Shown here: one piece after another, positions 38,535 through 47,989 of the stretch
Position numbering within the stretch: position 1 is the stretch's first letter
How the letters are laid out: the number at the start of each line of letters is the position of its first letter
Origin: Bacteroidota bacterium
GTDB lineage: Bacteria; Bacteroidota; Bacteroidia; Bacteroidales; JAAUTT01
Direction of reading: 5' to 3'
Assembly: GCA_030706405.1 (NCBI GenBank)
Contig: JAUZOO010000006.1
Location: forward strand, 62,001-126,000
DNA length: 64,000 nt
Notes under the pieces: generated by a model
Told to the model about the DNA's origin: nothing
The model's input: the letters and a program-made list of their open reading frames with translations, nothing else
The model's database searches: none
Translations under genes and position numbers: made by a program

Positions 38535-39767
38535 ATGAAATATATCAGAGATTATACCGTACGAGCGCTGGTGTTACCGGTACTGTTAATGGTTAGTTTA
38601 ATTTCTTGTATGAAAGACGAATACAATTCTCCAGTGTCGTCAGATACTTCAAAACCCGGCGTGGTTACCAATATTAAAATTGATAACTTTAATGGAGGGG
38701 CACATATTACCTATACATTGCCTAAATCGAGCAACTTGTTGTACGTAATGGCTCAGTATAAAATTAATGACAAAACGATCCGGGAGACTAAATCGAGCTA
38801 TTATACGGATACCATTACCGTAGAAGGCTTTGCCCAAAGTCAGGATTACGAAGTCACGTTGTATTCGGTAAGCCGGGCTAATGTCAAATCCGATCCTCTT
38901 GTGGTTCAGGTTCATCCCAAAACTCCGTATTATCAATTAGTACAGCCAAGCATTGCAATTTCACCTGATTTTAGCGGGGTTAACATAAGAGTGTTAAATC
39001 CTCAAAAGAAAAGTATCGGGGTGATTCTGGTTGCTATAGATTCTTCTACACATGTAATGGAGGTTCAGGATCAGCATTATACAAATGTTGATAGTGTAAA
39101 CTATTCAGTACGCGGGTTTGCATCCAAGTCGGCTAAGTTTGGCGTCTATATTGCCGATCAGTATGGGAATATATCGGATACAACCCTGGTTACATTAACT
39201 CCGTTTTTCGAAAAGCTTATGGATAAAAGTAAGTTCTTTGTTTATAAGCTTCCTTCGGATAGTCGTACTGCTTACGGATGGGAGACTTACTACCTGTGGG
39301 ATGGTAAATACGATATTTATGCCCAGGGATGGCATACAACCCCTGGCGACCCTCCTCCAATGCAATGTACTTTTGGAATGGGGGCATCCGCAAAACTTAG
39401 CCGTTTTGTGATGTGGGAACGTCCGGGTGAATATGCGTACAGCCACGGTAATCCAAAGAATTTCAGTATTTGGGGGTCGAATAGTGCAACACCTCAGGAT
39501 GCAATTTTGCCTAAATATGCTCCATTAGGTACCGTCATGGGTGATTGGGTTAACCTCGGAACGTATCATTATCCAGATCCACCTTCAGGAAATCAGCCCG
39601 GATTTGTTACTGCCGACGATCAGGCTTTTGTGTTGGCCGGGGTAAACTTTAATGTGCCGATTAGTTGTCCGGCCGTAAGGTATATCAGGGTTTTGGTTGC
39701 CGATACATGGTCTGGCGGAGATTTCGCACACATTGTGGAATTCTCCTTCTATGGTAATCCTCAATAA
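38535..39767 (+). CDS. DUF4959/DUF5000-type surface lipoprotein
   Basis: Probable surface glycan-binding lipoprotein, about 410 residues. The ATG at 38535 (18 codons into the longest frame) gives the signal with lipobox LISC. The mature N-terminus (PGVVTNIKIDNFNGGAHITYTLP) matches DUF4959, a fibronectin-III-like domain. It is followed by a second beta domain and a C-terminal DUF5000/discoidin-like module (CTFGMGASAKLSRFVMWERP, FSIWGSNSATP, AVRYIRVLVADTW). Such proteins follow SusC/SusD in many PULs and bind oligosaccharide through the discoidin-like part. No catalytic motif is seen. Confidence 0.8.
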   Translation: MKYIRDYTVRALVLPVLLMVSLISCMKDEYNSPVSSDTSKPGVVTNIKIDNFNGGAHITYTLPKSSNLLYVMAQYKINDKTIRETKSSYYTDTITVEGFAQSQDYEVTLYSVSRANVKSDPLVVQVHPKTPYYQLVQPSIAISPDFSGVNIRVLNPQKKSIGVILVAIDSSTHVMEVQDQHYTNVDSVNYSVRGFASKSAKFGVYIADQYGNISDTTLVTLTPFFEKLMDKSKFFVYKLPSDSRTAYGWETYYLWDGKYDIYAQGWHTTPGDPPPMQCTFGMGASAKLSRFVMWERPGEYAYSHGNPKNFSIWGSNSATPQDAILPKYAPLGTVMGDWVNLGTYHYPDPPSGNQPGFVTADDQAFVLAGVNFNVPISCPAVRYIRVLVADTWSGGDFAHIVEFSFYGNPQ

Positions 39768-39790
39768 GATTTATAAATTGAAATAAAGGT

Positions 39791-39840
39791 AATGAAACCC
39801 GCCGGTTTTTCGGAAAATCCTAATAATTGCGGGTTTCATT
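39791..39840 (+). terminator. Intergenic stem-loop
   Basis: Perfect 12-bp arms AATGAAACCCGC (39791-39802) and complement (39829-39840). There is no following T-run, so it may stabilise or process the mRNA between the two surface lipoprotein genes rather than terminate it. Confidence 0.5.
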
Positions 39841-39869
39841 ACTCCATAAATAACTAAAATTATTTTGTG

Positions 39870-41087
39870 ATGAAAACGATATACAAAGCATCATTTTTGT
39901 CTTTACTGATATTAGCCATGCTTTCATGTAATAAGTATGACACGGATTATAAATCGTTCTTCGGCGGGCATGAAATTATTTATCCGGGACCAGCTGTAGA
40001 TGTTACTTTCAGACCAGGTAATCTGCGTACTGCGCTGCTGTGGCATCCAAGTCCCGACCCCAGTGTTAAAAAGTATGTAGTTTATTGGAACAACAAGGCA
40101 GACTCTGTTACTGTTAATGCAACCAGTCATTCACCTGCCGATACAATGAAAGTTATCATTCCCAACCTTAAAGAGTATATTTATTCGTTTACTATTAATT
40201 CTTATGATTCGGCCGGCAATAAATCCATACCAAAGGACATTAATAATGTAAAGGTTTATGGCCCTGTTTACCAAGTAGGCCTTTTAAACCGGCCGTATAA
40301 TGCCGACAATCCTTATTTGGTAAATGATGACGGCTCCGTTAATCTCAATTTTAATACTCCGGATACAATTAATATTTCCACAGCAATCAGGTACACTAAT
40401 AACGCAGGAAATACTGCAACAATTCAGTTAGCACCCACTGTAAGTACAGCAATATTGCCCGATTATAAAGCCGGAACCACAGTCTCGTACAACTCATCGT
40501 ATATACCGGTAAAGAATGCGATTGATACCTTTAAAGTTTCTAAGTACGACGATTTCCCCAGGATATATAAGTATATACAGTGCGATAAATCATTGTTCGC
40601 CGAAATGTCTCTGCCAAATGATTTGGGTCGTTTAGGTTGGGACTCAAATGAGCGGGAACTCAGACTTTGGGATGAAAGTGTAGGTCCGCAAAGTTATCCC
40701 TGGGTGTTCCATAGTGACGGGAGCCAGCTTCCTGGTGTAATAACATTTGATATGGGTAAAGTTTATAGTAACCTTGCCCGGATAGAAGAAACAGGAAGGG
40801 ATTGTTGCAATAATCCGGATGATTTCGAAGTATGGGGTACTGCCGATATTACCAATGCCATCACTACGTTGCCGTCCTATGATCCGGGATGGCCTGCTGA
40901 AGCTGCTGCCAAAGGTTGGACACTACTTAAAGAAGTTGTAAGAACAGATGATGGAAAGGCTCCGTTTAAAGTTGATTTAAACGGAAATCTTCCTCCGGTA
41001 CGCTACATCCGTCTGAGGTTTAAGCATACAGTAACCGGTTCTAATTACGTAAATTTGAGCGAAGTTACCTTCTGGAATAAACAATAA
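39870..41087 (+). CDS. DUF4998-type surface lipoprotein with discoidin-like C-terminus
   Basis: 405-residue lipoprotein with signal ending LAMLSC. The mature N-terminus (YDTDYKSFFGGHEIIYPGP) and the LLWHPSPDPSVKKYVVYWNN strand pair match DUF4998, a fibronectin-III-like fold. The C-terminal 140 residues form a discoidin/F5-8C-like beta-sandwich (FDMGKVYSNLARIEETGR, DFEVWGTADI, RYIRLRFKHTV). It is paired with the DUF5000-type protein upstream; both are candidate surface glycan-binding proteins giving the SusCD complex extra affinity. The GTG three bases upstream of the ATG is an unlikely start. A 27-bp perfect inverted repeat follows. Confidence 0.78.
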   Translation: MKTIYKASFLSLLILAMLSCNKYDTDYKSFFGGHEIIYPGPAVDVTFRPGNLRTALLWHPSPDPSVKKYVVYWNNKADSVTVNATSHSPADTMKVIIPNLKEYIYSFTINSYDSAGNKSIPKDINNVKVYGPVYQVGLLNRPYNADNPYLVNDDGSVNLNFNTPDTINISTAIRYTNNAGNTATIQLAPTVSTAILPDYKAGTTVSYNSSYIPVKNAIDTFKVSKYDDFPRIYKYIQCDKSLFAEMSLPNDLGRLGWDSNERELRLWDESVGPQSYPWVFHSDGSQLPGVITFDMGKVYSNLARIEETGRDCCNNPDDFEVWGTADITNAITTLPSYDPGWPAEAAAKGWTLLKEVVRTDDGKAPFKVDLNGNLPPVRYIRLRFKHTVTGSNYVNLSEVTFWNKQ

Positions 41088-41088
41088 T

Positions 41089-41143
41089 AAACACAATACT
41101 ATAGAAGTAATGCTGTCAGCATTACTTCTATAGTATTGTGTTT
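41089..41143. repeat. 27-bp perfect inverted repeat
   Basis: Left arm 41089-41115 and right arm 41117-41143 are perfect complements separated by one base (41116). The left arm begins AAACACAATAC and the right arm ends in GTATTGTGTTT. It starts just after the stop of the DUF4998 gene, so it probably ends that transcript before the GH95 gene, but it is unusually long for a terminator. Confidence 0.75.
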
Positions 41144-41270
41144 AACTATTATCAATATCAGTATTCTTGTTTAACTTTCATAAAAAGGATTACAGACCCA
41201 ATATAGAGTTCTGTCACTTACAGTGTCCATGAAGGATGCATTAAAACATTATTACCTTAATAAGGAACAA

Positions 41271-43616
41271 ATGAATAGAAGGTTTTTTTATTCGATAGCC
41301 ATAATATGGCTTTGCATATCACTAAATAACTACGGTCAACAAAAATCCTTGCGTTTATGGTATGATAAGCCTGCTAGCCAATGGGAAGAGACTTTACCCC
41401 TGGGAAATGGCCGTTTGGGCATGACCCCCGATGGCGGGGTAGTCAACGAAAAGATTGTACTTAACGATATAACGCTGTGGTCCGGAGCACCGCAGGATGC
41501 CAACAACTATGAAGCATACAAAAGTCTGCCCCAGATACGGAAGTTACTTCTGGAAGGTAAGAATGTCGAAGCTCAGGCTTTGATCGATAAAAGTTTTATT
41601 TGTACCGGAAAAGGTTCAGGGGGTGTTAATTACGGCTGTTTTCAGGTGCTTGGTGACCTTCAGGTGAAGTTCTCGTACTTGGATGCCGGTAACGACAATC
41701 CTAAATTTGAGGATTATACCCGGGAATTATCTTTAAATAATGCTGTAGCCTCGTGTTCCTACAAGGTAAACGGGGTAACGTATAAACGGGAATATTTTAC
41801 CAGCTTTGGCAGCGATGTCGATGTAGTCAGGTATACAACCGATAAGCCCGGCCAACTAAACTGTACGATCTCGATGAGCCGGCCGGAACGTTCGGCTACC
41901 CGCATTGAAGGAACCGAGTTGCAGATGTCGGGTCAATTGGATAATGGCATTGACGGCAAGGGAATGCAATATCTGGCTAAGGTAAGGGCTAAACTCAAAG
42001 ATGGCAACCTTACCACCGGACAAAATTCATTGATTGTAAAAAATGCCACCGAGTTAATTCTTTACATTTCGGCAGGTACCGACTTTAGGAATTCCGCATA
42101 TGAAAAATATTTGCAGAAGGAGTTAGATAAGGTATTGAAGAAGTCGTACATATCCGAAAAACAACAACATATAGCCAATTTTCAAAAGCTGTTTAACCGT
42201 GTTAGTGTTAATTTAGGCGATGGTTCTGCAAGTCAGTCGCCTACTAATAAACGTCTTGAAGCTTTTCATAAAAATCCGAAAGCAGATAATGAACTAGCCG
42301 TTTTATTTTTTCAGTTTGGACGGTACCTGACTATCAGCAGTACCCGGGTGGGCTTGTTGCCTCCTAACCTTCAGGGATTATGGGCTAACCAGGTTTGGAC
42401 TCCGTGGAATGGCGATTATCACCTCGACGTAAACGTGCAAATGAACCATTGGCCGGTAGAAGTTGCCAATCTTTCCGAGTTAAACCTGCCGTTGGCAGAA
42501 CTTGTAAAAGGTATGGTGAAATCGGGTGAACGTACCGCTAAAGCCTATTATAATGCCGAAGGCTGGGTCGCTCACGTAATTACCAATATTTGGGGTTTTA
42601 CCGAGCCTGGCGAAAGCGCATCCTGGGGAGTAACCAAAGCCGGGTCGGGCTGGTTGTGCAGTAATCTTTGGGATCACTATGCATTTACGAACGATAGAAA
42701 TTACCTGAAAGATATCTATCCGGTACTTAAAGGTTCTGCAAAGTTTTATAACAGTATGCTGATTGAAGATCCTAAAAGCGGCTGGCTGGTAACAGCACCT
42801 TCCTCGTCGCCAGAAAATTCGTTTTACATGCCCGACGGAAGTGGCAACCACGCCAGTATATGCATGGGACCGACTATCGATAACCAGATTATGCGGGAAT
42901 TGTTCACCAATGTAATAACGGCTTCGCAAGAGTTGGGCGTTGATGAGGATTTTCGCAACCAGTTAAAAGAGAAACTTAAACGGATACCTCCGGCAGGCGT
43001 AATATCCAAAGACGGCCGAATTCAGGAATGGCTTGAAGATTATAAAGAAACCGATCTGCAACATCGTCATATTTCGCATTTGTATGGATTATATCCGGCT
43101 CCGCTGATAACGCCTTCTTCTACGCCCGAACTGGCCGAAGCTTGCAAAAAAACGCTGAACGTAAGGGGAGATGATGGACCAAGCTGGACGATTGCCTATA
43201 AATTGTTATTTTGGGCACGTTTACATGACGGAAACCGCGCATTTAAACTCTTCACCGAGATCATGAAACCAACGCTGGCAACAAATATTAACTATGGCGC
43301 AGGGGGGGGGGTTTATCCGAACTTGTTGTCAGCAGGGCCTCCCTTTCAGATTGATGGAAATTTTGGAGCTACCGCAGGAATAGGAGAGATGTTGTTGCAA
43401 AGTCATGTCGGATTTATCGAATTAATACCTTCAATCCCCGATAACTGGAAGGCTTCTGGCGAAGTTAAAGGATTAAAAGCCAGGGGTAACTTTACCGTTG
43501 ATATGAAATGGAAAGATGGTAAAATTACCAATTACAGGATATGCTCGCCTAAACCGCAAGCCGTAAAGGTAAAAGTGAACGGAGAACTGAAGGACGTGGT
43601 TTCTGAAAAGATATAA
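41271..43616 (+). CDS. GH95 alpha-L-fucosidase (or alpha-L-galactosidase), copy 1
   Basis: Exported inverting glycosidase of family GH95, about 780 residues. The ATG at 41271 gives a signal peptide cut after NNYGQ; a longer frame starts at 41223. Family landmarks: LRLWYDKPASQWEETLPLGN at the mature N-terminus, LPPNLQGLWANQVWTPWNGD, VNVQMNHWPVE, LYPAPLITPSSTPELAEA and [18 protein letters not shown] with the catalytic-region Asp. The segment before VNVQMN reads LD, where the second GH95 in this window reads SNI, so one putative catalytic-site Asn may be Asp here. A run of ten G at 43302 lies inside the frame and the frame is intact. The usual activity is removal of alpha-1,2-fucose. Confidence 0.9.
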   Translation: MNRRFFYSIAIIWLCISLNNYGQQKSLRLWYDKPASQWEETLPLGNGRLGMTPDGGVVNEKIVLNDITLWSGAPQDANNYEAYKSLPQIRKLLLEGKNVEAQALIDKSFICTGKGSGGVNYGCFQVLGDLQVKFSYLDAGNDNPKFEDYTRELSLNNAVASCSYKVNGVTYKREYFTSFGSDVDVVRYTTDKPGQLNCTISMSRPERSATRIEGTELQMSGQLDNGIDGKGMQYLAKVRAKLKDGNLTTGQNSLIVKNATELILYISAGTDFRNSAYEKYLQKELDKVLKKSYISEKQQHIANFQKLFNRVSVNLGDGSASQSPTNKRLEAFHKNPKADNELAVLFFQFGRYLTISSTRVGLLPPNLQGLWANQVWTPWNGDYHLDVNVQMNHWPVEVANLSELNLPLAELVKGMVKSGERTAKAYYNAEGWVAHVITNIWGFTEPGESASWGVTKAGSGWLCSNLWDHYAFTNDRNYLKDIYPVLKGSAKFYNSMLIEDPKSGWLVTAPSSSPENSFYMPDGSGNHASICMGPTIDNQIMRELFTNVITASQELGVDEDFRNQLKEKLKRIPPAGVISKDGRIQEWLEDYKETDLQHRHISHLYGLYPAPLITPSSTPELAEACKKTLNVRGDDGPSWTIAYKLLFWARLHDGNRAFKLFTEIMKPTLATNINYGAGGGVYPNLLSAGPPFQIDGNFGATAGIGEMLLQSHVGFIELIPSIPDNWKASGEVKGLKARGNFTVDMKWKDGKITNYRICSPKPQAVKVKVNGELKDVVSEKI
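43302..43311 (+). repeat. Homopolymer of ten G inside GH95 gene
   Basis: Ten consecutive G encode the Gly-Gly-Gly of YGAGGGVYPN plus the first base of the Val codon. The second GH95 encodes the same glycines with mixed codons. A tract of this length is prone to slippage, and gain or loss of one G would frameshift the last roughly 100 codons. Confidence 0.9.
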
Positions 43617-43704
43617 ATTAATAAGTATTGTCTTGCAATTCAATTAAAAGCTTTCTCTACTATTGGGGTCACAAACCAATAAAGAAAAATTAAATCTGAT
43701 TACA

Positions 43705-45075
43705 ATGAAAAGACAGAGTGTCGTATTGGGTTTATTATTAATTGTTTCGTTAACATTAAATGCACAAACAGAGAAGTTATTTAATGAGACTGCAGCTCAA
43801 AAAGAAGCTCGAATGGCTTGGTGGAAAGAAGCTCGTTTTGGAATGTTTATTCATTGGGGGCTGTACGCTATGCCAGCAAGGCATGAATGGGTGCGAAACA
43901 ACGAAAGAATTTCTAATGAAGATTATCAAATCTACTTTGACAATTTTGATCCCGATAAATTCAATCCCAAACAATGGGCTAAAGATGCCAAAGCTGCCGG
44001 AATGAAGTATGCCGTTTTAACAGCCAAACATCACGAAGGTTTTTGTTTGTGGGATAGTAAGTATACCGATTACAAATCGACCAATACGTTAGCTCGCAGA
44101 GATTTGGTTAAAGAGTTTCTTGATGCATTCAGAGCCGAGGGAATTAGAGTCGGGCTCTATTATTCGTTGATAGACTGGCATCATCCGGATTTTACGATAG
44201 ATGTTTTTCATCCTTTAAGACCTCCTGATAACTCGCCGAAGGAAGTTTGGAATGAACTTAATAAGGGTAGAGATATGAGTAAATATCGCACCTATCTGTT
44301 TAATCAAATTACGGAGCTGCTCACTAAATATGGAAAGATCGACATCCTATGGCTTGATTTTTCGTATCCGGGCAATTTGGGAAAAGGGAAAGATGATTGG
44401 AATTCTGTGGCACTTCTAAAACAAATCAGAAAATTACAACCCGGAATTATTGTGGATAACCGGTTGGATTTGGGTAAGTATGCCGATGCTGAAGATTTTG
44501 AAACTCCGGAGCAGGTTTCGCCTTCCGAACTGTTAAAATACAGAGGTAAAACCTGGGAAACGTGTCAGACTTTTTCCGGTTCATGGGGGTATCACAGAGA
44601 CGAGAATAGTTGGAAAAATAATCGTCAGTTACTGGATTTGTTAATAACATCAACTGCAAACGGCGGTAACCTTATTTTGAATGTGGGTCCAACTGCGAGG
44701 GGCGAGTTTGATTATCGGGCTAAAATAGCTCTGGATAGCCTCTCGAAATGGGCACAGGAAAATAGTAAATCCATTTACGGTTGTACATATGCGCCTGAAA
44801 AATATGCAGTTCCTGCCGGAACAAAGCTGACATATAATCCTACCACTCAAAAACTATATGTTCATCTATTCGATTATCCGAAAGATGGGAAACTCCTTCT
44901 TCCCGGTTACGGCGGTAAAATTAAATATGCTCAATTGTTGCATGATAATTCCGAGTTGTTAACTCCTGATAAGAAGAGAATTGTTCAATTTGCAGACAGT
45001 CAGGATATAGTACTTGTTTTGCCTGAAAAGAAACCTGATTATACTATTCCGGTCATTGAACTCATTCTGAAATAG
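43705..45075 (+). CDS. GH29 alpha-L-fucosidase
   Basis: Exported retaining alpha-L-fucosidase, about 456 residues from the ATG at 43705 (signal cut near LNAQT). Landmarks: ARFGMFIHWGLYAMPARHEW, TAKHHEGFCLWDSKYTDY, YYSLIDWHHPDF, and the nucleophile Asp218 in ILWLDFSYPG. Length and motifs are typical of GH29. It sits between GH95 and GH36 and probably removes alpha-1,3/1,4- or other fucose that GH95 cannot. The frame extends 14 codons upstream, but those codons lack signal character. Confidence 0.93.
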   Translation: MKRQSVVLGLLLIVSLTLNAQTEKLFNETAAQKEARMAWWKEARFGMFIHWGLYAMPARHEWVRNNERISNEDYQIYFDNFDPDKFNPKQWAKDAKAAGMKYAVLTAKHHEGFCLWDSKYTDYKSTNTLARRDLVKEFLDAFRAEGIRVGLYYSLIDWHHPDFTIDVFHPLRPPDNSPKEVWNELNKGRDMSKYRTYLFNQITELLTKYGKIDILWLDFSYPGNLGKGKDDWNSVALLKQIRKLQPGIIVDNRLDLGKYADAEDFETPEQVSPSELLKYRGKTWETCQTFSGSWGYHRDENSWKNNRQLLDLLITSTANGGNLILNVGPTARGEFDYRAKIALDSLSKWAQENSKSIYGCTYAPEKYAVPAGTKLTYNPTTQKLYVHLFDYPKDGKLLLPGYGGKIKYAQLLHDNSELLTPDKKRIVQFADSQDIVLVLPEKKPDYTIPVIELILK

Positions 45076-45134
45076 AGCCGGATAATGCATTTTTATAATC
45101 ATGAGAGGATAGTAGTAACCTTAATTTATAAACA

Positions 45135-47339
45135 GTGAAAAACGAACAAATCTTTAATAAAAAAATGATATTGCTGCTTGCGATCATCTATTTTTGCGGT
45201 GCCCGGATGGGAGCTCAGCCTATTAATATTCCTTTGGAAACACGCAACAATGCGCTCGTCCTCAGGGTTGCAGACAACAAGGATGTAAACCTTATTTATT
45301 ACGGGAAGAAGCTTTCGGAAGCCGCCGAATATGCCGGTATTCCTGAACTGTATAAACAATCAGGCGATTACTCGGGCATGCTGACTTCTGCCTACACGCC
45401 TTCCGGTTCCCGTAACCTGGTTGAACCGGCCATTTCGGTAACCCATGCCGACGGTAACAACTCGTTGGACCTGAAATACGTTAGTCATCAGGTTTCGGCT
45501 GTAGCCAACGGCGTTTCGTCGCTTACCGTGCAACTGAAAGACCCGGTTTACGATTTTGAGGTGACGCTGTTTTACAAAGCTTATTTTAACGACGATGTAA
45601 TTGAACAATGGAGCGAAATCCGTCACAAAGAAAAAGGCAACGTAACCCTGCACAAATTTGCGTCGGCTAACCTGTGCCTGAAAGCTGACAGCTACTGGTT
45701 AAAGCAGTTTCACGGCGACTGGGCTAAGGAGATGCAGCCCGAAGAATCGCGGTTAACGCACGGCATAAAAACGCTCGACACCAAGCTGGGAACCCGCGCT
45801 AACCTGTTCCAACCTTCGGTGTTTATGGTGTCGCTGGGCAAACCCGCCACCGAGGACGAGGGTACGGTGATGTACGGTTCGCTGGAATGGAGCGGAAACT
45901 TCCGCATCGACCTGGAACTCGACCCGCAGGATAACCTCCGAATTATTGCCGGAGTTAATAACTATGCGTTGGATTATTCGCTCGTTGCGAATGAAAAGTT
46001 TACGACACCTCCGTTCTTATTCACCTTGTCCGACAAGGGCAAAGGTGATGCCAGTCGGAAAATACAACGCTGGGCACGCGATTATAAGATTCTGGACGGC
46101 AAAGGCTCGCGTCTTACCCTGCTGAATAACTGGGAATCTACCTATTTTGATTTCAACGAAAGCAAACTGTCCGAACTGTTTAAGGATACCAAAAAGCTGG
46201 GTGTTGACTTATTCCTTTTGGACGACGGCTGGTTCGCCAACAAATATCCCCGTAACGACGACCACGCAGGTTTGGGCGACTGGCAGGAAAATAAAGCAAA
46301 GCTACCCAATGGTATTTCGTCTCTGGTAAAAGAAGCCCAAGCCAATGGTGTTAAATTCGGGATATGGATTGAGCCCGAAATGGTAAACCCCAAGAGCGAG
46401 CTGTATGAAAAACATCCCGACTGGGTGGTAAAGCAGCCTAAGAGAGACGAGTTTTATTTCCGCAACCAGCTGGTGCTTGATTTGAGCAACCCTAAGGTTC
46501 AGGATTTTGTATTTGGCGTGGTGGATAATTTATTGACCAAAAATCCAGATATGGCCTATATTAAATGGGATTGCAACGCGGTAATCTACAATGCCTATTC
46601 AGCATTTCAGAAGAATCAGTCTCATTTCTACATCGAGTATGTGCGAGGTTTGTATAACGTACTGGCCAAAATCCGCAGCAAATACCCGACGGTTCCGATG
46701 ATGCTGTGTTCGGGCGGAGGTGGTCGTGTCGATTACGGCGCACTTCAGTATTTCACCGAGTTCTGGCCCAGCGATAATACCGACCCGTTGGAACGCATCT
46801 TCATGCAATGGGAATACTCTTATTTCTACCCGGCCATCACTTCCTCTAACCACGTAACCGACTGGGGAAAACAACCCATTAAATTCCGTACCGATGTAGC
46901 GATGATGGGTAAACTCGGTTTCGATATCGTGGTAAGCAAACTCAGCGGCAACGACCTTCAATTCTGCCAAAATGCAATAAAAAATTATAACGATGTTAAA
47001 CCGATCATCTGGCATGGCGACCAATACCGCTTGTCCGATCCCGCAACCAACAGCGTTGCTTCCATTATGTATGTGGATGAGGCTAAATCAACAGGCATTA
47101 TGTTTAATTACCTGGTAAACTACCGGTATGATGCTAAAAGTACGTTTCCTATTCGTTTAAAAGGCCTGGAAGCCACGAAGAAATATAAGCTCACGGAGAT
47201 AAACCTATATCCCGGTTCCAATTCTTCGCTGAACGCAAACAAGACATACTCCGGCGATTTTCTGATGAAAATTGGGTTTAATCCCGATGTAAATGCGAGG
47301 AGAACGAGCGTGGTGCTAAAAATAGAAGAAGCAAAATAA
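45135..47339 (+). CDS. GH36 alpha-galactosidase
   Basis: Exported retaining alpha-galactosidase of about 734 residues. An N-terminal beta-supersandwich is followed by the catalytic barrel: LLDDGWFANKYPRNDD, FGIWIEPEMVNPKSELYE, nucleophile Asp479 in IKWDCN, and acid/base Asp547 in SDNTDPLER. The C-terminal beta domain is complete. The start is either the GTG at 45135 or the ATG at 45165 (which opens MILLLAIIYFC); both give a signal peptide cut near GAQP. The coding sequence is visibly richer in G and C than its AT-rich GH29 neighbour, suggesting a separate origin. It should remove terminal alpha-galactose from the PUL substrate. Confidence 0.95.
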   Translation: MKNEQIFNKKMILLLAIIYFCGARMGAQPINIPLETRNNALVLRVADNKDVNLIYYGKKLSEAAEYAGIPELYKQSGDYSGMLTSAYTPSGSRNLVEPAISVTHADGNNSLDLKYVSHQVSAVANGVSSLTVQLKDPVYDFEVTLFYKAYFNDDVIEQWSEIRHKEKGNVTLHKFASANLCLKADSYWLKQFHGDWAKEMQPEESRLTHGIKTLDTKLGTRANLFQPSVFMVSLGKPATEDEGTVMYGSLEWSGNFRIDLELDPQDNLRIIAGVNNYALDYSLVANEKFTTPPFLFTLSDKGKGDASRKIQRWARDYKILDGKGSRLTLLNNWESTYFDFNESKLSELFKDTKKLGVDLFLLDDGWFANKYPRNDDHAGLGDWQENKAKLPNGISSLVKEAQANGVKFGIWIEPEMVNPKSELYEKHPDWVVKQPKRDEFYFRNQLVLDLSNPKVQDFVFGVVDNLLTKNPDMAYIKWDCNAVIYNAYSAFQKNQSHFYIEYVRGLYNVLAKIRSKYPTVPMMLCSGGGGRVDYGALQYFTEFWPSDNTDPLERIFMQWEYSYFYPAITSSNHVTDWGKQPIKFRTDVAMMGKLGFDIVVSKLSGNDLQFCQNAIKNYNDVKPIIWHGDQYRLSDPATNSVASIMYVDEAKSTGIMFNYLVNYRYDAKSTFPIRLKGLEATKKYKLTEINLYPGSNSSLNANKTYSGDFLMKIGFNPDVNARRTSVVLKIEEAK

Positions 47340-47385
47340 TTTATTAAAAATTATAGAATGACCTCTAAATCGTAATCTCGTGTTA

Positions 47386-47951
47386 GTACGGAATTTAGGA
47401 AATAGATGGCTATTGCTTATTTCTTTCCTTGTAGTTAATGTAGTAACGGCTAAAGCATCAGTTAATTCTGCGTTCGACTATCCGTTAGAAACAGATCGGG
47501 TGATGCCAAAAGGCTAATGTCGATCCGGAAAAGGGTAGTGATAATAATGCCGGAACTTGGGAAAATAAACACTGGAAAAGTTCCTGGAGGATAAATGGTC
47601 TGATTCTTAATGTCGGGGATAGCCGAGGATGCCCAAAGCTGGTTCGAATCGGGCTATGTTCGTGATGTTTCGGTTAAAAATAATCTGTTTGAGAAATGCG
47701 AGGAACCGATTATTAATATTCATCCCGAGAATTCGGAAGTCGATTCGCATCGTCATGTACATGAGCGTATTGAAGTGTACGGCAATCGATTTAATGTAAA
47801 ATAAGGACTGTTGCTATCGGTCAAAAGTGTTGAAAATGTTCGGTTTATGAATAATGCGATTCATGATTCTCCTGCCGGAAAGTCAATAAGTGATTTGCTG
47901 AATTTTAACGGATGCGGAGATTTTAGCGTTGAAAACAACCAAATTAAGTGA
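47386..47951 (+). pseudogene. Wrecked beta-helix glycosidase, probable GH110 alpha-1,3-galactosidase remnant
   Basis: A signal-peptide-like start (WLLLISFLVVNVVTAKAS) is followed by FDYPLETDRV and an early stop near 47517. The bulk of the expected 600-residue protein is missing. From about 47516 one frame reads NVDPEKGSDNNAGTWEN, then shifts by one base near 47605 into SGIAEDAQSWFESGYVRDV, typical of the C-terminal parallel beta-helix of GH110. An in-frame stop at 47802 interrupts it before KSVENVRFMNNAIHDSPAG, which continues to 47951. Deletion, frameshift and nonsense mutation together mark a dead gene. GH110 is preferred because of the WFESG motif and the neighbouring alpha-galactosidase, but another beta-helix family is possible. 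Confidence 0.65.
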
Positions 47952-47989
47952 TATTATGTTGATGTTTATTTTTAGATGTAAAAAAAACT

